DNA from: Chitinophagaceae bacterium
GTDB lineage: Bacteria; Bacteroidota; Bacteroidia; Chitinophagales; UBA10324
Length of the DNA stretch: 11,863 nucleotides
Direction: 5' to 3'
Assembly: GCA_023251195.1 (NCBI GenBank)
Contig: JAHEZG010000090.1
Span: 1-11,863 of the forward strand
Positions 1-6,670 of this stretch are shown piece after piece. A program made the position numbers and the translations under genes. Positions within the stretch are counted from its first letter, which is position 1, and each line of letters begins with the position of its first letter. The notes beneath the pieces are model-generated. The model saw only the letters and a program-made list of their open reading frames with translations, was not told where the DNA came from and ran no database searches.

Positions 1-275
1 TTTAAAATTTCAAAAGTTTTATCAGAAGAAAAATCATCCGCCACAATCAGCTCCATTAACTCAGAAGGATAATTCTGTTTTAAAATATCATTTACACAAT
101 GGAGAATATTATCTTCTTCATTTCGCGCGGCAACTATAACTGCAACTTTTGTTTTTGGCTGAAATGAATTTGGAATTAAAAAATCGTTTGTTGCAATCCA
201 TCCACTGAAATACAAAAGCATCAACACGAGATAAAGGCAGAAAAATATGGCGCAGATAAAAAGCAGTGCGGTCAT
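1..275 (-). CDS. Family 2 glycosyltransferase, N-terminal part (cut by window edge)
   Basis: Reading the minus strand from an ATG at 275 gives an open frame of 91 complete codons that leaves the window at base 1. Residues 3-24 form one hydrophobic helix (core LLFICAIFFCLYLVLMLLYF). After a short linker comes a typical GT-A start: strand TKVAVIVAARNEEDNI at about residues 42-57, then LKQNYP and the strand-acid element ELIVADDFSSDKT near residues 75-87, where the DD pair sits at the usual nucleotide-sugar position. The family transfers a sugar from a nucleotide sugar to an acceptor. The leading helix suggests membrane anchoring with the catalytic domain in the cytoplasm. The start codon overlaps the stop of the upstream hydrolase gene (ATGA at 275-272), so the two are probably translationally coupled. 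Donor and acceptor cannot be told from this fragment. Confidence 0.85.
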   Translation of the reverse strand, partial: MTALLFICAIFFCLYLVLMLLYFSGWIATNDFLIPNSFQPKTKVAVIVAARNEEDNILHCVNDILKQNYPSELMELIVADDFSSDKTFEIL

Positions 276-1087
276 TTGTTCAGTGCTTTTAATATTTCAT
301 CATTCAGATATTCTTTCACCAGATGATGACCTTTCGGAAGAATAATGAGTTGAGTATTGTTCAATCCTTTCACAAATCGTTTTCCAAAAACCGGTCTTAT
401 CACTTTATCAAACTCCCCGAAAAATAAATAGGAGCGAATTTTATTTTCATTTAATAATTGTCGTGCAGTTTTTACATCGGTATCAAAATCTTTGATGCAA
501 TACCACACATCAAACGAAAATTGTCGTTTTTCTTCGGTCGCCAATTGCGATTCAATGAATTTTTTAAGTGATGATGGAATAATGCGAAGCCACGCCAAAA
601 ATTTCACCACAGCAAAATATTTTTCAGGATGCCTCACTAAATGCAAAAATAATTTTCGTCCCCATGCCGGATAGATGGCGAGGTTGTACCAGATATTTTT
701 TCGCAAACCATCGGGTGCAATTAAAAAAACTTCATCAATCTGTTCAGGTAATTCTTTCAATGCACCAATCACCATTTTTCCTCCGAGACTGAAACCCATC
801 AATGAAAATCTTTTCCTTTTAAACTGTTCCAGAAAAAGTGAAATAATATTTTTCAAATCACTCTTCAAAAAAAATTGATTATTCCATTTTGTTAATCCAT
901 GCAACGGCAAATCAATAGAAACAATGGTATAAATTTTTCCAAGTCCCGATTCGAGAACAGAAAAATTATATGCAGTTTCTCCAAAACCATGAAAACAAAA
1001 AAGCAATTTTTCGCCACCGCCGAATAAGATGTAATGAATCTTATGCGAGTTGTAATTCAGATATAAATTTTCTGCCGGGCGATTCAC
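272..1087 (-). CDS. Alpha/beta-fold hydrolase
   Basis: The 271-residue protein has the size and motif order of a single-domain alpha/beta hydrolase. An oxyanion-hole loop HGFGET lies at residues 33-38 and the nucleophile elbow GFSLGG at 98-103 makes Ser100 the likely nucleophile. Asp227 in FFGEFDKVI is the likely acid and His254 in PKGHHLV the likely base. A lid-like helical insert fills roughly residues 130-200. No signal peptide or membrane helix is visible, so it is probably cytoplasmic. Substrate is unknown; esters or thioesters are typical for the family. The start is a GTG: in this frame a stop lies only four codons upstream and no earlier ATG exists. It overlaps the following glycosyltransferase by 4 nt and is divergent from the dehydrogenase at 1205. 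Confidence 0.85.
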   Translation of the reverse strand: MNRPAENLYLNYNSHKIHYILFGGGEKLLFCFHGFGETAYNFSVLESGLGKIYTIVSIDLPLHGLTKWNNQFFLKSDLKNIISLFLEQFKRKRFSLMGFSLGGKMVIGALKELPEQIDEVFLIAPDGLRKNIWYNLAIYPAWGRKLFLHLVRHPEKYFAVVKFLAWLRIIPSSLKKFIESQLATEEKRQFSFDVWYCIKDFDTDVKTARQLLNENKIRSYLFFGEFDKVIRPVFGKRFVKGLNNTQLIILPKGHHLVKEYLNDEILKALNK

Positions 1088-1204
1088 GCAACAATGTTAA
1101 TGGATTTATTGCCATCGCTTAAGAATAGCGCAATCATAGTTTCAACTGATGGGATATAGAATTTTTGCGCCTCTCGCTTACATTCGCAACTCAATATTAT
1201 AACT
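1088..1204. promoter_or_regulatory. Divergent intergenic region, promoters not resolved
   Basis: This 117-bp gap separates the leftward hydrolase/glycosyltransferase pair from the rightward dehydrogenase/acyltransferase pair, so it should hold two divergent promoters. On the minus strand TATGATTG (1138-1131) is one base from the Bacteroidota -7 box TAnnTTTG, but the base triplet 20 nt upstream is TTC rather than TTG. On the plus strand AATTTTTG (1160-1167) is also one base off, without a clear -33 TTG. Neither is convincing. No Shine-Dalgarno sequence precedes either start. Confidence 0.35.
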
Positions 1205-2224
1205 ATGATACGATTTGGACTTGTTGGATGTGGAAGTATAGGTGAAAGGCATGCAAAACACATTGCTGATAACCCTGAGGCGGAATTGGTTTCGGTTTAC
1301 GATATCAAACCTGCACGAAAGAATGCGCTTGAAAAAAAATATAATCTTTCTCCTACTCTTTCCCTGGCTGAATTAGTTAATCAAAAAGAAATTGATATTA
1401 TTTCTGTTTGCACACCAAACGGAAATCATTTTTCAACCGCGTTACTTGCACTAGAAGCCGGCAAACATGTGCTGATTGAAAAACCAATGACCATCAACAA
1501 ATTAGATGCTGAGCGATTGATTTATTCATCACTGAAAAACAATAAGCAGATTTTTGTGGTGAAGCAAAATCGTTTCAATCCGCCGGTGCAGTATTTAAAA
1601 AACATGATGCAGCAACAGCGGTTAGGAAAAATTTATTTTGTGGTGGTTGATTGTTTCTGGAATCGCAACAAAGAATATTATCTGAACAGCGATTGGAAGG
1701 GCAAGCGAAATGAAGATGGCGGTACTTTGTTTACACAATTTTCTCACTTCATTGATATTCCTTATTATTTGTTTGGCGACATTGACCTTGAATCTATCAG
1801 CGGAGTAATAAAAAATGTTTGTCATGAAGGGTTAATTGAATTTGAAGATACCGGTGCTTTCACTTTCAAATTTGTTTCGGGTGCTCTTGGCAGTTTTAAT
1901 TATACCACCGCCAGTTACAAACAAAACATGGAAGGTTCCATTACAGTGTTTGCTGAACACGCAACAATAAAAATCGGTGGTCAATACCTCAATACTTTAG
2001 AATATCAGAAAACAAATGGCTTCGATAATTTCGAAATCATTGATTCCAATCCGGCAAACGATTATGGATTTTATCAGGGAAGCATGAGCAACCACGATAA
2101 GATTATTGCCAATGTGGTTGATGCACTTTTAGGCAAGGGACAGATTATGACCAATGCCGTGGAAGGAATGAAAGTGGTGGAAATAATTGAGCGCATGTAT
2201 TCAACTGCAAAAGTGATTTCGTAA
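1205..2224 (+). CDS. Gfo/Idh/MocA-family sugar-nucleotide dehydrogenase, WbpB/WlbA-like
   Basis: The 339-residue protein has the two-domain Gfo/Idh/MocA layout. An N-terminal Rossmann fold carries GCGSIG at residues 8-13 and the acidic end of strand 2 at Asp33 (VYDIK). The family's EKP motif at 92-94 includes the catalytic Lys93. The C-terminal half holds RFNPPVQ (123-129), EYYLNSDWKGK (157-167), DGGTLFTQFSHFID (171-184) with the likely catalytic His181, then GALGSFNYT. This motif set resembles, from memory, WbpB/WlbA enzymes, which oxidise C3 of UDP-N-acetylglucosaminuronic acid with NAD(H) during synthesis of 2,3-diamino sugars. The specific substrate is therefore an inference; GnnA-type UDP-GlcNAc 3-oxidation is the main alternative. 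Its stop abuts the ATG of the acyltransferase (TAAATG). No 3-aminotransferase partner lies in the window. Confidence 0.88.
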   Translation: MIRFGLVGCGSIGERHAKHIADNPEAELVSVYDIKPARKNALEKKYNLSPTLSLAELVNQKEIDIISVCTPNGNHFSTALLALEAGKHVLIEKPMTINKLDAERLIYSSLKNNKQIFVVKQNRFNPPVQYLKNMMQQQRLGKIYFVVVDCFWNRNKEYYLNSDWKGKRNEDGGTLFTQFSHFIDIPYYLFGDIDLESISGVIKNVCHEGLIEFEDTGAFTFKFVSGALGSFNYTTASYKQNMEGSITVFAEHATIKIGGQYLNTLEYQKTNGFDNFEIIDSNPANDYGFYQGSMSNHDKIIANVVDALLGKGQIMTNAVEGMKVVEIIERMYSTAKVIS

Positions 2225-2989
2225 ATGAAAGGAAATACAATTCATCCAACCGCAATTATTGAAGAGAGTGTTACACTCGGAGACGGAAACACGATTGGCC
2301 CCTTTACAGTTTTAAAAGGAAATATAAAAATCGGTGACAACAATTTTATCGGGCCGCATTGCTACTATCAAAACAATATTGAAATCGGAAACAATAATCG
2401 CTTCGAGGCATTTGTTGCAATTGGTGCGCTCGGAGAAATGGGCGCGAAGGGCGATGTGTTTTTGGAAGATGGAAAAATAATTATCGGTGACGGCAATACA
2501 TTTCGTGAATATGTGAATGTGCATTCTCCAGTAAAAAGAAAAGACACGCGAATTGGCAACAAGTGTTACATCATGAATAAAGTTTACATCGCACACGATT
2601 GCCAACTCGGTGATGGAGTGATGATGAGTGCGCTCACAAAATTCGGTGGCGGTGTAACAGCCGGCGACAATGCTAATTTCGGAATGGGTGCTGCCGTGCA
2701 TCAGTGGACTGATGTTGGAGAAAATGTGATGGTGGGTATGAATGCAGCAGTGAATAAACATGTTCCGCCTTTTGTAATTATTGCAGGTTCGCCATGTAGA
2801 ATTCTGCGCGTGAATAAAGTTGGCCTGACCCGTCGCGGTTTTTCAGAGAACGATGTTGATTTATTAAATGAAAGATATTCTGCCTTGCTTGCCGGTGATA
2901 CAAAACCTCACAATGAGTTGGAAGAAAAAGTTGTTGTGTTTATTTCTTCTCATGAAAAGCATTTGAATAAATTCAAAGATTCGGAATAG
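2225..2989 (+). CDS. LpxA-like left-handed beta-helix acyltransferase, divergent
   Basis: The 254 residues fold as hexapeptide repeats (IGDNNFIGP, IEIGNNNRF, IIIGDGNTF, CQLGDGVMM and so on) to about residue 190, then an LpxA-type helical tail containing VGLTRRGFSENDV (199-211). The LpxA catalytic stretch YIAHDCQLGDG places His124 at the E. coli His125 position, and AVHQW gives His159 for His160. Other LpxA residues are changed: Tyr121 for His122, Gly143 for His144, Val199 for Glu200, and the QDLK segment is absent. Met172 replaces Gly173, a position known to set acyl-chain length. The family moves an acyl group from acyl-ACP or acyl-CoA to a sugar nucleotide in the cytoplasm. Its tight link to the sugar-nucleotide dehydrogenase suggests an O- or N-acylation on that product rather than housekeeping lipid A synthesis. 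The E. coli numbering is recalled, not computed. Confidence 0.85.
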   Translation: MKGNTIHPTAIIEESVTLGDGNTIGPFTVLKGNIKIGDNNFIGPHCYYQNNIEIGNNNRFEAFVAIGALGEMGAKGDVFLEDGKIIIGDGNTFREYVNVHSPVKRKDTRIGNKCYIMNKVYIAHDCQLGDGVMMSALTKFGGGVTAGDNANFGMGAAVHQWTDVGENVMVGMNAAVNKHVPPFVIIAGSPCRILRVNKVGLTRRGFSENDVDLLNERYSALLAGDTKPHNELEEKVVVFISSHEKHLNKFKDSE

Positions 2990-3000
2990 TTATTCGAATC
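2978..3000 (+). terminator. Possible weak terminator hairpin overlapping the acyltransferase stop
   Basis: GATTCGGAA pairs with TTCGAATC around a short loop, with one bulged G, and the stem includes the TAG stop at 2987-2989. It is followed by ATTTTC only, so the U-tract is poor. Position at the end of a two-gene unit supports a terminator; the sequence alone is weak. Confidence 0.35.
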
Positions 3001-3015
3001 ATTTTCAGCTTTATT

Positions 3016-3066
3016 AAATACTTACTTTCATGTGATTGATTCACGAGCGGTATATTTCGTTCTTTG
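3016..3066 (+). promoter_or_regulatory. Repeated upstream element and promoter, copy A (secreted propeller gene)
   Basis: A 20-bp block AAATACTTACTTTCATGTGA (3016-3035) is followed directly by TTG (3036-3038), 20 nt, and GTTCTTTG (3059-3066). The same arrangement with the same spacing occurs at 4956 and 11311. TTG-N20-nnnnTTTG fits the Bacteroidota -33/-7 geometry (TTG, TAnnTTTG), though the TA of the -7 box is missing here. The 20-bp block ends where -33 begins, which is where an activator would bind. Predicted transcript start is about 7 nt after the -7 box, leaving a very short leader before the ATG at 3085. Confidence 0.6.
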
Positions 3067-3084
3067 AAATTAAAATCAACTGCT

Positions 3085-4866
3085 ATGAAAAAAATTTTAC
3101 TGCTCAACTTACTATCCTTCATTTTTCTATTCAATCATGCGCAAGCACAAATCACATTCGAAAAATATTATGGCGGTGGTGGCTTTGAAGAAGGCAGCGA
3201 TGTGAAGCAAACGCTTGATGGTGGTTACATCATAGTCGGTATGACACAAACTTTCGGTGTCAATACTATTGACGATGTATATCTCATAAAAACAGATGCA
3301 GGCGGCGATACAATCTGGACAAAAACTTTTGGTGGAGCGAGTTATGATAAGGGTTATTCGGTTGAACAAACCACTGATGGCGGATACATTATTGCAGGAA
3401 TGTCGAACAGTTTTTCAGCAAGCATTGAAGATGTTTATCTGATTAAAACTGATGCGAACGGAAACCATTTGTGGTCAAAAACTTATAGTGGAAATATTGG
3501 AGGCACTGGTTATTCCGTAAAGCAAACTTCTGATGGTGGTTATATAATTGGTGGAACAAAAAATAATTCGGGTGGGATACATGATGCCCTATTAATTAAA
3601 ACCGATGATGCCGGCGATACACTCTGGACAAAAACCTGGGGCAACACAGGCGATGATTATGGCAGCTCTGTAGTTGAAACTTACGATGGAGGATTTGTGA
3701 TTGCAGGGAGCGGAAGCACCACCGGTCTTTGTTTGCTGAAAACAAATTCCGTTGGAGATACAATGTGGACGCGAACCGGCTACACAGGTCTTCCGCATTT
3801 GAATTATCCATACACCATTCAGCAAACAACTGATAGTGGTTTCATTGTGGCAGGTATTTGTTACGGTGCAAACGGAATGGAAATGTATGTGCGCAAAACC
3901 GACAGCATAGGAAATACACAATGGGCAAAAACATATTCGGGAATTAACAACGATTATGCAATGGGCATTGAACAGACAACAGATGGCGGATACATAATGG
4001 GTGGATGGTCGCAAAGTTTTCCAGCCAGCGGAAGTTATCACAGCACTGTGCTTCGGTTAGATGCAGCAGGTGATACCGTATGGACAAAAATTTTTAATGG
4101 CGGGGGCGGTGCCTCACGCGGGTATTTAATTCATCAAACAACTGACGGCGGATTTATTTTTATCAGTACTGCATCGCTGGATATGTACCTTGTAAAAATG
4201 GATGCTAACGGAAACACAGGATGCAATCAGGGATATGCCTCAGCAGTGATTGAACCTGTTACACAAGTGCAAACCAGTTTCCCATTTATGTTTTCAGGCG
4301 GAACAGTTTCTGTTCCTGCAACTATTGTTAAAAGCGGATGCACAACAACTACACTTTGTTTCACATGCAATCTCACAGTTAGTTTTAATGGATTGCCTGA
4401 TTCAGTTTGTGCACTTGATTTGCCAATCGCACTTATCGGCAATCCATTAGGAGGAACTTTTAGTGGAACAGGTATTATTGGAAATACTTTCAGTCCTCCT
4501 GACGCTGGTCCTGGCGACCACATTGTTGTTTACACTTATTCCTTATCCGATTCTTGCAGCGCATCAGATACTGCAATTGTTAATGTTCGAATATGTCCTT
4601 CGTCAATAAATGAATTGAACAACGAATCTTCATTGGAGATTTATCCGAATCCTGCTGATGAATTTTTAATGATTAAAAATTCTTTCACCGGATATGAAAC
4701 TGTAACAGTGAAATTTTTTGATTTGGCAGGAAGAGAAATTTATTCTTCACTTGCAAAAACTTCGAACCTGAAACTCGAAACCCGAAACTTAGAGAATGGA
4801 ATTTATTTCTGTCAGATAAAAGCAAGCGATAAAATTTTCAATCAGAAATTTATTGTGCAGCATTAA
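3085..4866 (+). CDS. T9SS-exported protein with seven propeller-like repeats
   Basis: From ATG 3085 the protein is 593 residues; an in-frame TTG at 3064 is rejected because the ATG opens a clean signal peptide (MKKILLLNLLSFIFLFNHAQA, cut near residue 21). Residues 23-380 hold seven repeats of about 45-60 residues with the pattern 'TTDGGYIIAG ... DVYLIKTD..GDT.WTKT', consistent with a seven-bladed beta-propeller. Residues 428-503 resemble the short Ig-like domain (GNPLGGTFSGTGI) common in Bacteroidota adhesin-like proteins. Residues 515-593 form a type A T9SS sorting domain with IYPNPADEF, VKFFDLAGREI, NGIYFCQI and the final KFIVQH. It should cross the outer membrane by T9SS and be released or anchored at the surface. 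Ligand unknown. It has its own promoter copy and a strong terminator, so it is probably monocistronic. Confidence 0.9.
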   Translation: MKKILLLNLLSFIFLFNHAQAQITFEKYYGGGGFEEGSDVKQTLDGGYIIVGMTQTFGVNTIDDVYLIKTDAGGDTIWTKTFGGASYDKGYSVEQTTDGGYIIAGMSNSFSASIEDVYLIKTDANGNHLWSKTYSGNIGGTGYSVKQTSDGGYIIGGTKNNSGGIHDALLIKTDDAGDTLWTKTWGNTGDDYGSSVVETYDGGFVIAGSGSTTGLCLLKTNSVGDTMWTRTGYTGLPHLNYPYTIQQTTDSGFIVAGICYGANGMEMYVRKTDSIGNTQWAKTYSGINNDYAMGIEQTTDGGYIMGGWSQSFPASGSYHSTVLRLDAAGDTVWTKIFNGGGGASRGYLIHQTTDGGFIFISTASLDMYLVKMDANGNTGCNQGYASAVIEPVTQVQTSFPFMFSGGTVSVPATIVKSGCTTTTLCFTCNLTVSFNGLPDSVCALDLPIALIGNPLGGTFSGTGIIGNTFSPPDAGPGDHIVVYTYSLSDSCSASDTAIVNVRICPSSINELNNESSLEIYPNPADEFLMIKNSFTGYETVTVKFFDLAGREIYSSLAKTSNLKLETRNLENGIYFCQIKASDKIFNQKFIVQH

Positions 4867-4867
4867 T

Positions 4868-4893
4868 TTTTTCTAAAAACATTTTTAGAAAAA
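4868..4893. repeat. AT-rich 12-bp inverted repeat after the secreted-protein gene
   Basis: TTTTTCTAAAAA (4868-4879) and TTTTTAGAAAAA (4882-4893) are perfect reverse complements separated by two bases, right after the stop codon. It could form an AT-only hairpin that protects the 3' end of the mRNA or aids termination together with the stronger hairpin that follows. Confidence 0.6.
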
Positions 4894-4904
4894 TTTGTTG
4901 AATC

Positions 4905-4933
4905 GGTTCGTGTTCCAACGAACCAATTTTTTT
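4905..4933 (+). terminator. Intrinsic terminator of the first secreted-protein gene
   Basis: A perfect 7-bp stem GGTTCGT (4905-4911) / ACGAACC (4918-4924) with the loop GTTCCA is followed by AA and seven T residues (4927-4933). This is a standard rho-independent terminator and ends the transcript from the upstream gene before the next promoter copy at 4956. Confidence 0.82.
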
Positions 4934-4955
4934 ATTGCTCTCGCTTCACTTTTTC

Positions 4956-5006
4956 AAATACTTACTTTCATGCGATTGATTGGAGATTACTATCGCTCGT
5001 TCTTTG
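4956..5006 (+). promoter_or_regulatory. Repeated upstream element and promoter, copy B (RCC1 protein gene)
   Basis: AAATACTTACTTTCATGCGA (4956-4975) is followed by TTG (4976-4978), 20 nt and GTTCTTTG (4999-5006). It differs from copy A at one base of the 20-bp block. The distance from the block to the ATG is 69 nt in both copies, and the whole leader aligns without gaps at about 50 of 69 positions by hand count. Between the two conserved parts the sequence has drifted, so the conserved parts look selected. It lies downstream of a strong terminator, so it must drive the RCC1 gene and probably the lipoprotein gene. Confidence 0.6.
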
Positions 5007-5024
5007 AATAATAATTCAACGGAC

Positions 5025-6641
5025 ATGAAAAATTTATCCATCAAACATTTTCTGATTGCAACATTCATAATGCTATCATTAAATTTAAATGCACAATGTG
5101 TTGTAACTATTAATGCTAATCCTTCCACAATTATTCAGGGTGGCTCAACAACGCTTACTGCAACAGGTGCAGTAACTTATAGCTGGAGCCCAACTATTGG
5201 GTTGAGCGCATCTACCGGAGAAATTGTTACGGCCTCGCCAACTATTACAACAACTTATACTGTTACAGGTGCAGGAGGTTGTTCGTGGGCAATAATCACA
5301 GCAGGTATTTCACACTCGCTCGGCATTAAATCCGACAGCAGTTTATGGGCGTGGGGATTAAATATTTATGGACAATTAGGTGATGGAACAACTGCAACGC
5401 AAACTACACCCGTGCAAATCAGTTCAACTACACATTGGGCAAGTATTGCAGCAGGTGCTTCACACAGTTTGGGAATAAAATCGAATGGCACACTTTGGAC
5501 TTGGGGACGAAATAATAACGGACAGTTAGGCGATGGAACCACCACCGACCAACACTCTCCTGTTCAAATAGGAAGCGGAACAAATTGGAAAACTGTTACA
5601 GCAGGTGAGAATCATAGTTTGGGAATTAAATCTGACGGCACACTCTGGGCGTGGGGATACAACCTGACCGGACAATTGGGCGATGGTACTACAACCGACC
5701 ATTATACTCCGGCACAAGTTGGAACAGCAACAAATTGGGTGAGCATTGCAGCAGGAAAAAATCACAGCATGGCAATTAAATCTGATGGAACACTTTGGGC
5801 GTGGGGATATAATGGTTACGGGCAATTGGGTGATGGAACAGGCACACAACGAAACAACCCGACACAAATAGGAACCGCAACAAATTGGATTTGTGTTGCA
5901 GCTAATCAATGGCAAACATTGGGTGTGAAATCTGATGGCACATTATGGTCGTGGGGATATAATTTCTACGGACAATTAGGAGATGGAACTACAACTGACC
6001 ACAGCAGTCCCGCACAGGTAGGAACCGGAACGAATTGGACAACTGTTACAGCAGGTCAAGGTCACAGTGCTGCAATAAAATCAGACGGAACATTGTGGTC
6101 ATGGGGATATAATTTCTATGGACAATTAGGTGATGGAACAGTCATAGACCAGCACAGTCCTGTGCAAACCGGAACGGCAACAAACTGGTCAACTATTGGT
6201 GCAGGAAATAATCATTGCTTAGGATTTAAAACCGATGGCACACTTTGGTCATGGGGAAGAAATACAGAAGGACAATTAGGCGATGGCTCAGGTGCTGAAC
6301 AACATTCACCGGTTGAAATAGGAGCAGGCAGCGGAAATGGTGTTGATGATATTGTAATCATTGTTGAAGAACTTATTGGTATTCCTGCACTCAGCAATCA
6401 AAATAGTTTTTCTGTTTATCCGATTCCTGCTGATGAATTTTTGTTTATTCAAAATTCATTTCCAATAAACGAAACTGTTACAGCAAGCATTTTTGATGTA
6501 ACCGGAAATGAAATTTTTTCTACACAACTAAAAACAACAAACACGAAACTCGAAACACGGAACTTATCAAACGGAATTTATTTCTGCCGGATAATATCGA
6601 ACGAGAATATTCTCACGCAGAAATTTATTATTCAGCATTAA
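5025..6641 (+). CDS. T9SS-exported RCC1-repeat (seven-bladed propeller) protein
   Basis: From ATG 5025 the protein is 538 residues; an in-frame TTG at 4980 would precede the signal peptide and overlap the promoter element, so it is rejected. The signal peptide MKNLSIKHFLIATFIMLSLN plus LNA is probably cut near residue 23. Residues 25-87 look like a small Ig-like segment (STTLTATGAVTYSWSPTIGL). Residues 88-437 are seven RCC1 repeats of exactly 50 residues, each like 'W..I.AG..HSLGIKSDGTLWAWG.N..GQLGDGT', which should close one seven-bladed propeller. Residues 461-538 are a type A T9SS sorting domain (VYPIPADEF, NGIYFCRI, KFIIQH) closely related to that of the upstream secreted protein. Expected location is the cell surface or medium. 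The binding partner is unknown. Repeat 5 is the most divergent at its start (ANQWQTLGVK). Confidence 0.9.
   Translation: MKNLSIKHFLIATFIMLSLNLNAQCVVTINANPSTIIQGGSTTLTATGAVTYSWSPTIGLSASTGEIVTASPTITTTYTVTGAGGCSWAIITAGISHSLGIKSDSSLWAWGLNIYGQLGDGTTATQTTPVQISSTTHWASIAAGASHSLGIKSNGTLWTWGRNNNGQLGDGTTTDQHSPVQIGSGTNWKTVTAGENHSLGIKSDGTLWAWGYNLTGQLGDGTTTDHYTPAQVGTATNWVSIAAGKNHSMAIKSDGTLWAWGYNGYGQLGDGTGTQRNNPTQIGTATNWICVAANQWQTLGVKSDGTLWSWGYNFYGQLGDGTTTDHSSPAQVGTGTNWTTVTAGQGHSAAIKSDGTLWSWGYNFYGQLGDGTVIDQHSPVQTGTATNWSTIGAGNNHCLGFKTDGTLWSWGRNTEGQLGDGSGAEQHSPVEIGAGSGNGVDDIVIIVEELIGIPALSNQNSFSVYPIPADEFLFIQNSFPINETVTASIFDVTGNEIFSTQLKTTNTKLETRNLSNGIYFCRIISNENILTQKFIIQH
5286..6335 (+). repeat. Seven in-frame 150-bp tandem repeats encoding RCC1 blades
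   Basis: The seven RCC1 blades are encoded by consecutive 150-bp units starting at the TGG codon at 5286. Units are alike in DNA as well as protein; for example the blocks near 5949 and 6099 both read TGGTCNTGGGGATATAATTT and go on with few changes. Such units can gain or lose copies by recombination without breaking the frame, but seven is the number expected for a closed propeller. Confidence 0.85.
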
Positions 6642-6670
6642 AAAAAATCAGCAGCAAAAAAATTCAATTC

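Noticed and set aside
1171..1200. Fourth copy of the shared 20-bp block before the dehydrogenase gene (CTTACATTCGC)
   Set aside because: Only about nine bases match, and the TTG and TTTG elements are not at offsets 20 and 43.
2312..2761. Antisense open frame of 149 codons under the acyltransferase
   Set aside because: His/Ile-rich product without domain sense; it follows from the regular codon pattern of the hexapeptide repeats on the other strand.
3064..3084. TTG start for the first secreted protein, adding seven residues
   Set aside because: ATG 3085 opens a standard signal peptide, and the TTG lies inside the conserved TTCTTTGAA of the promoter region.
3592..4041. Antisense open frame of 149 codons under the first propeller gene
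   Set aside because: Cys/His/Ile-rich and repetitive, an image of the sense repeats.
4980..5024. TTG start for the RCC1 protein, adding fifteen residues
   Set aside because: It would put a charged stretch before the signal peptide and lies within the promoter element; ATG 5025 is in the same position as in the sister gene.
5526..5915. Antisense open frame of 129 codons under the RCC1 repeats
   Set aside because: Its repeats mirror the 150-bp coding units; no start context or family resemblance.
5286..6335. CRISPR-like periodicity
   Set aside because: The period is 150 bp, the units are coding and there are no short identical repeats with unique spacers.
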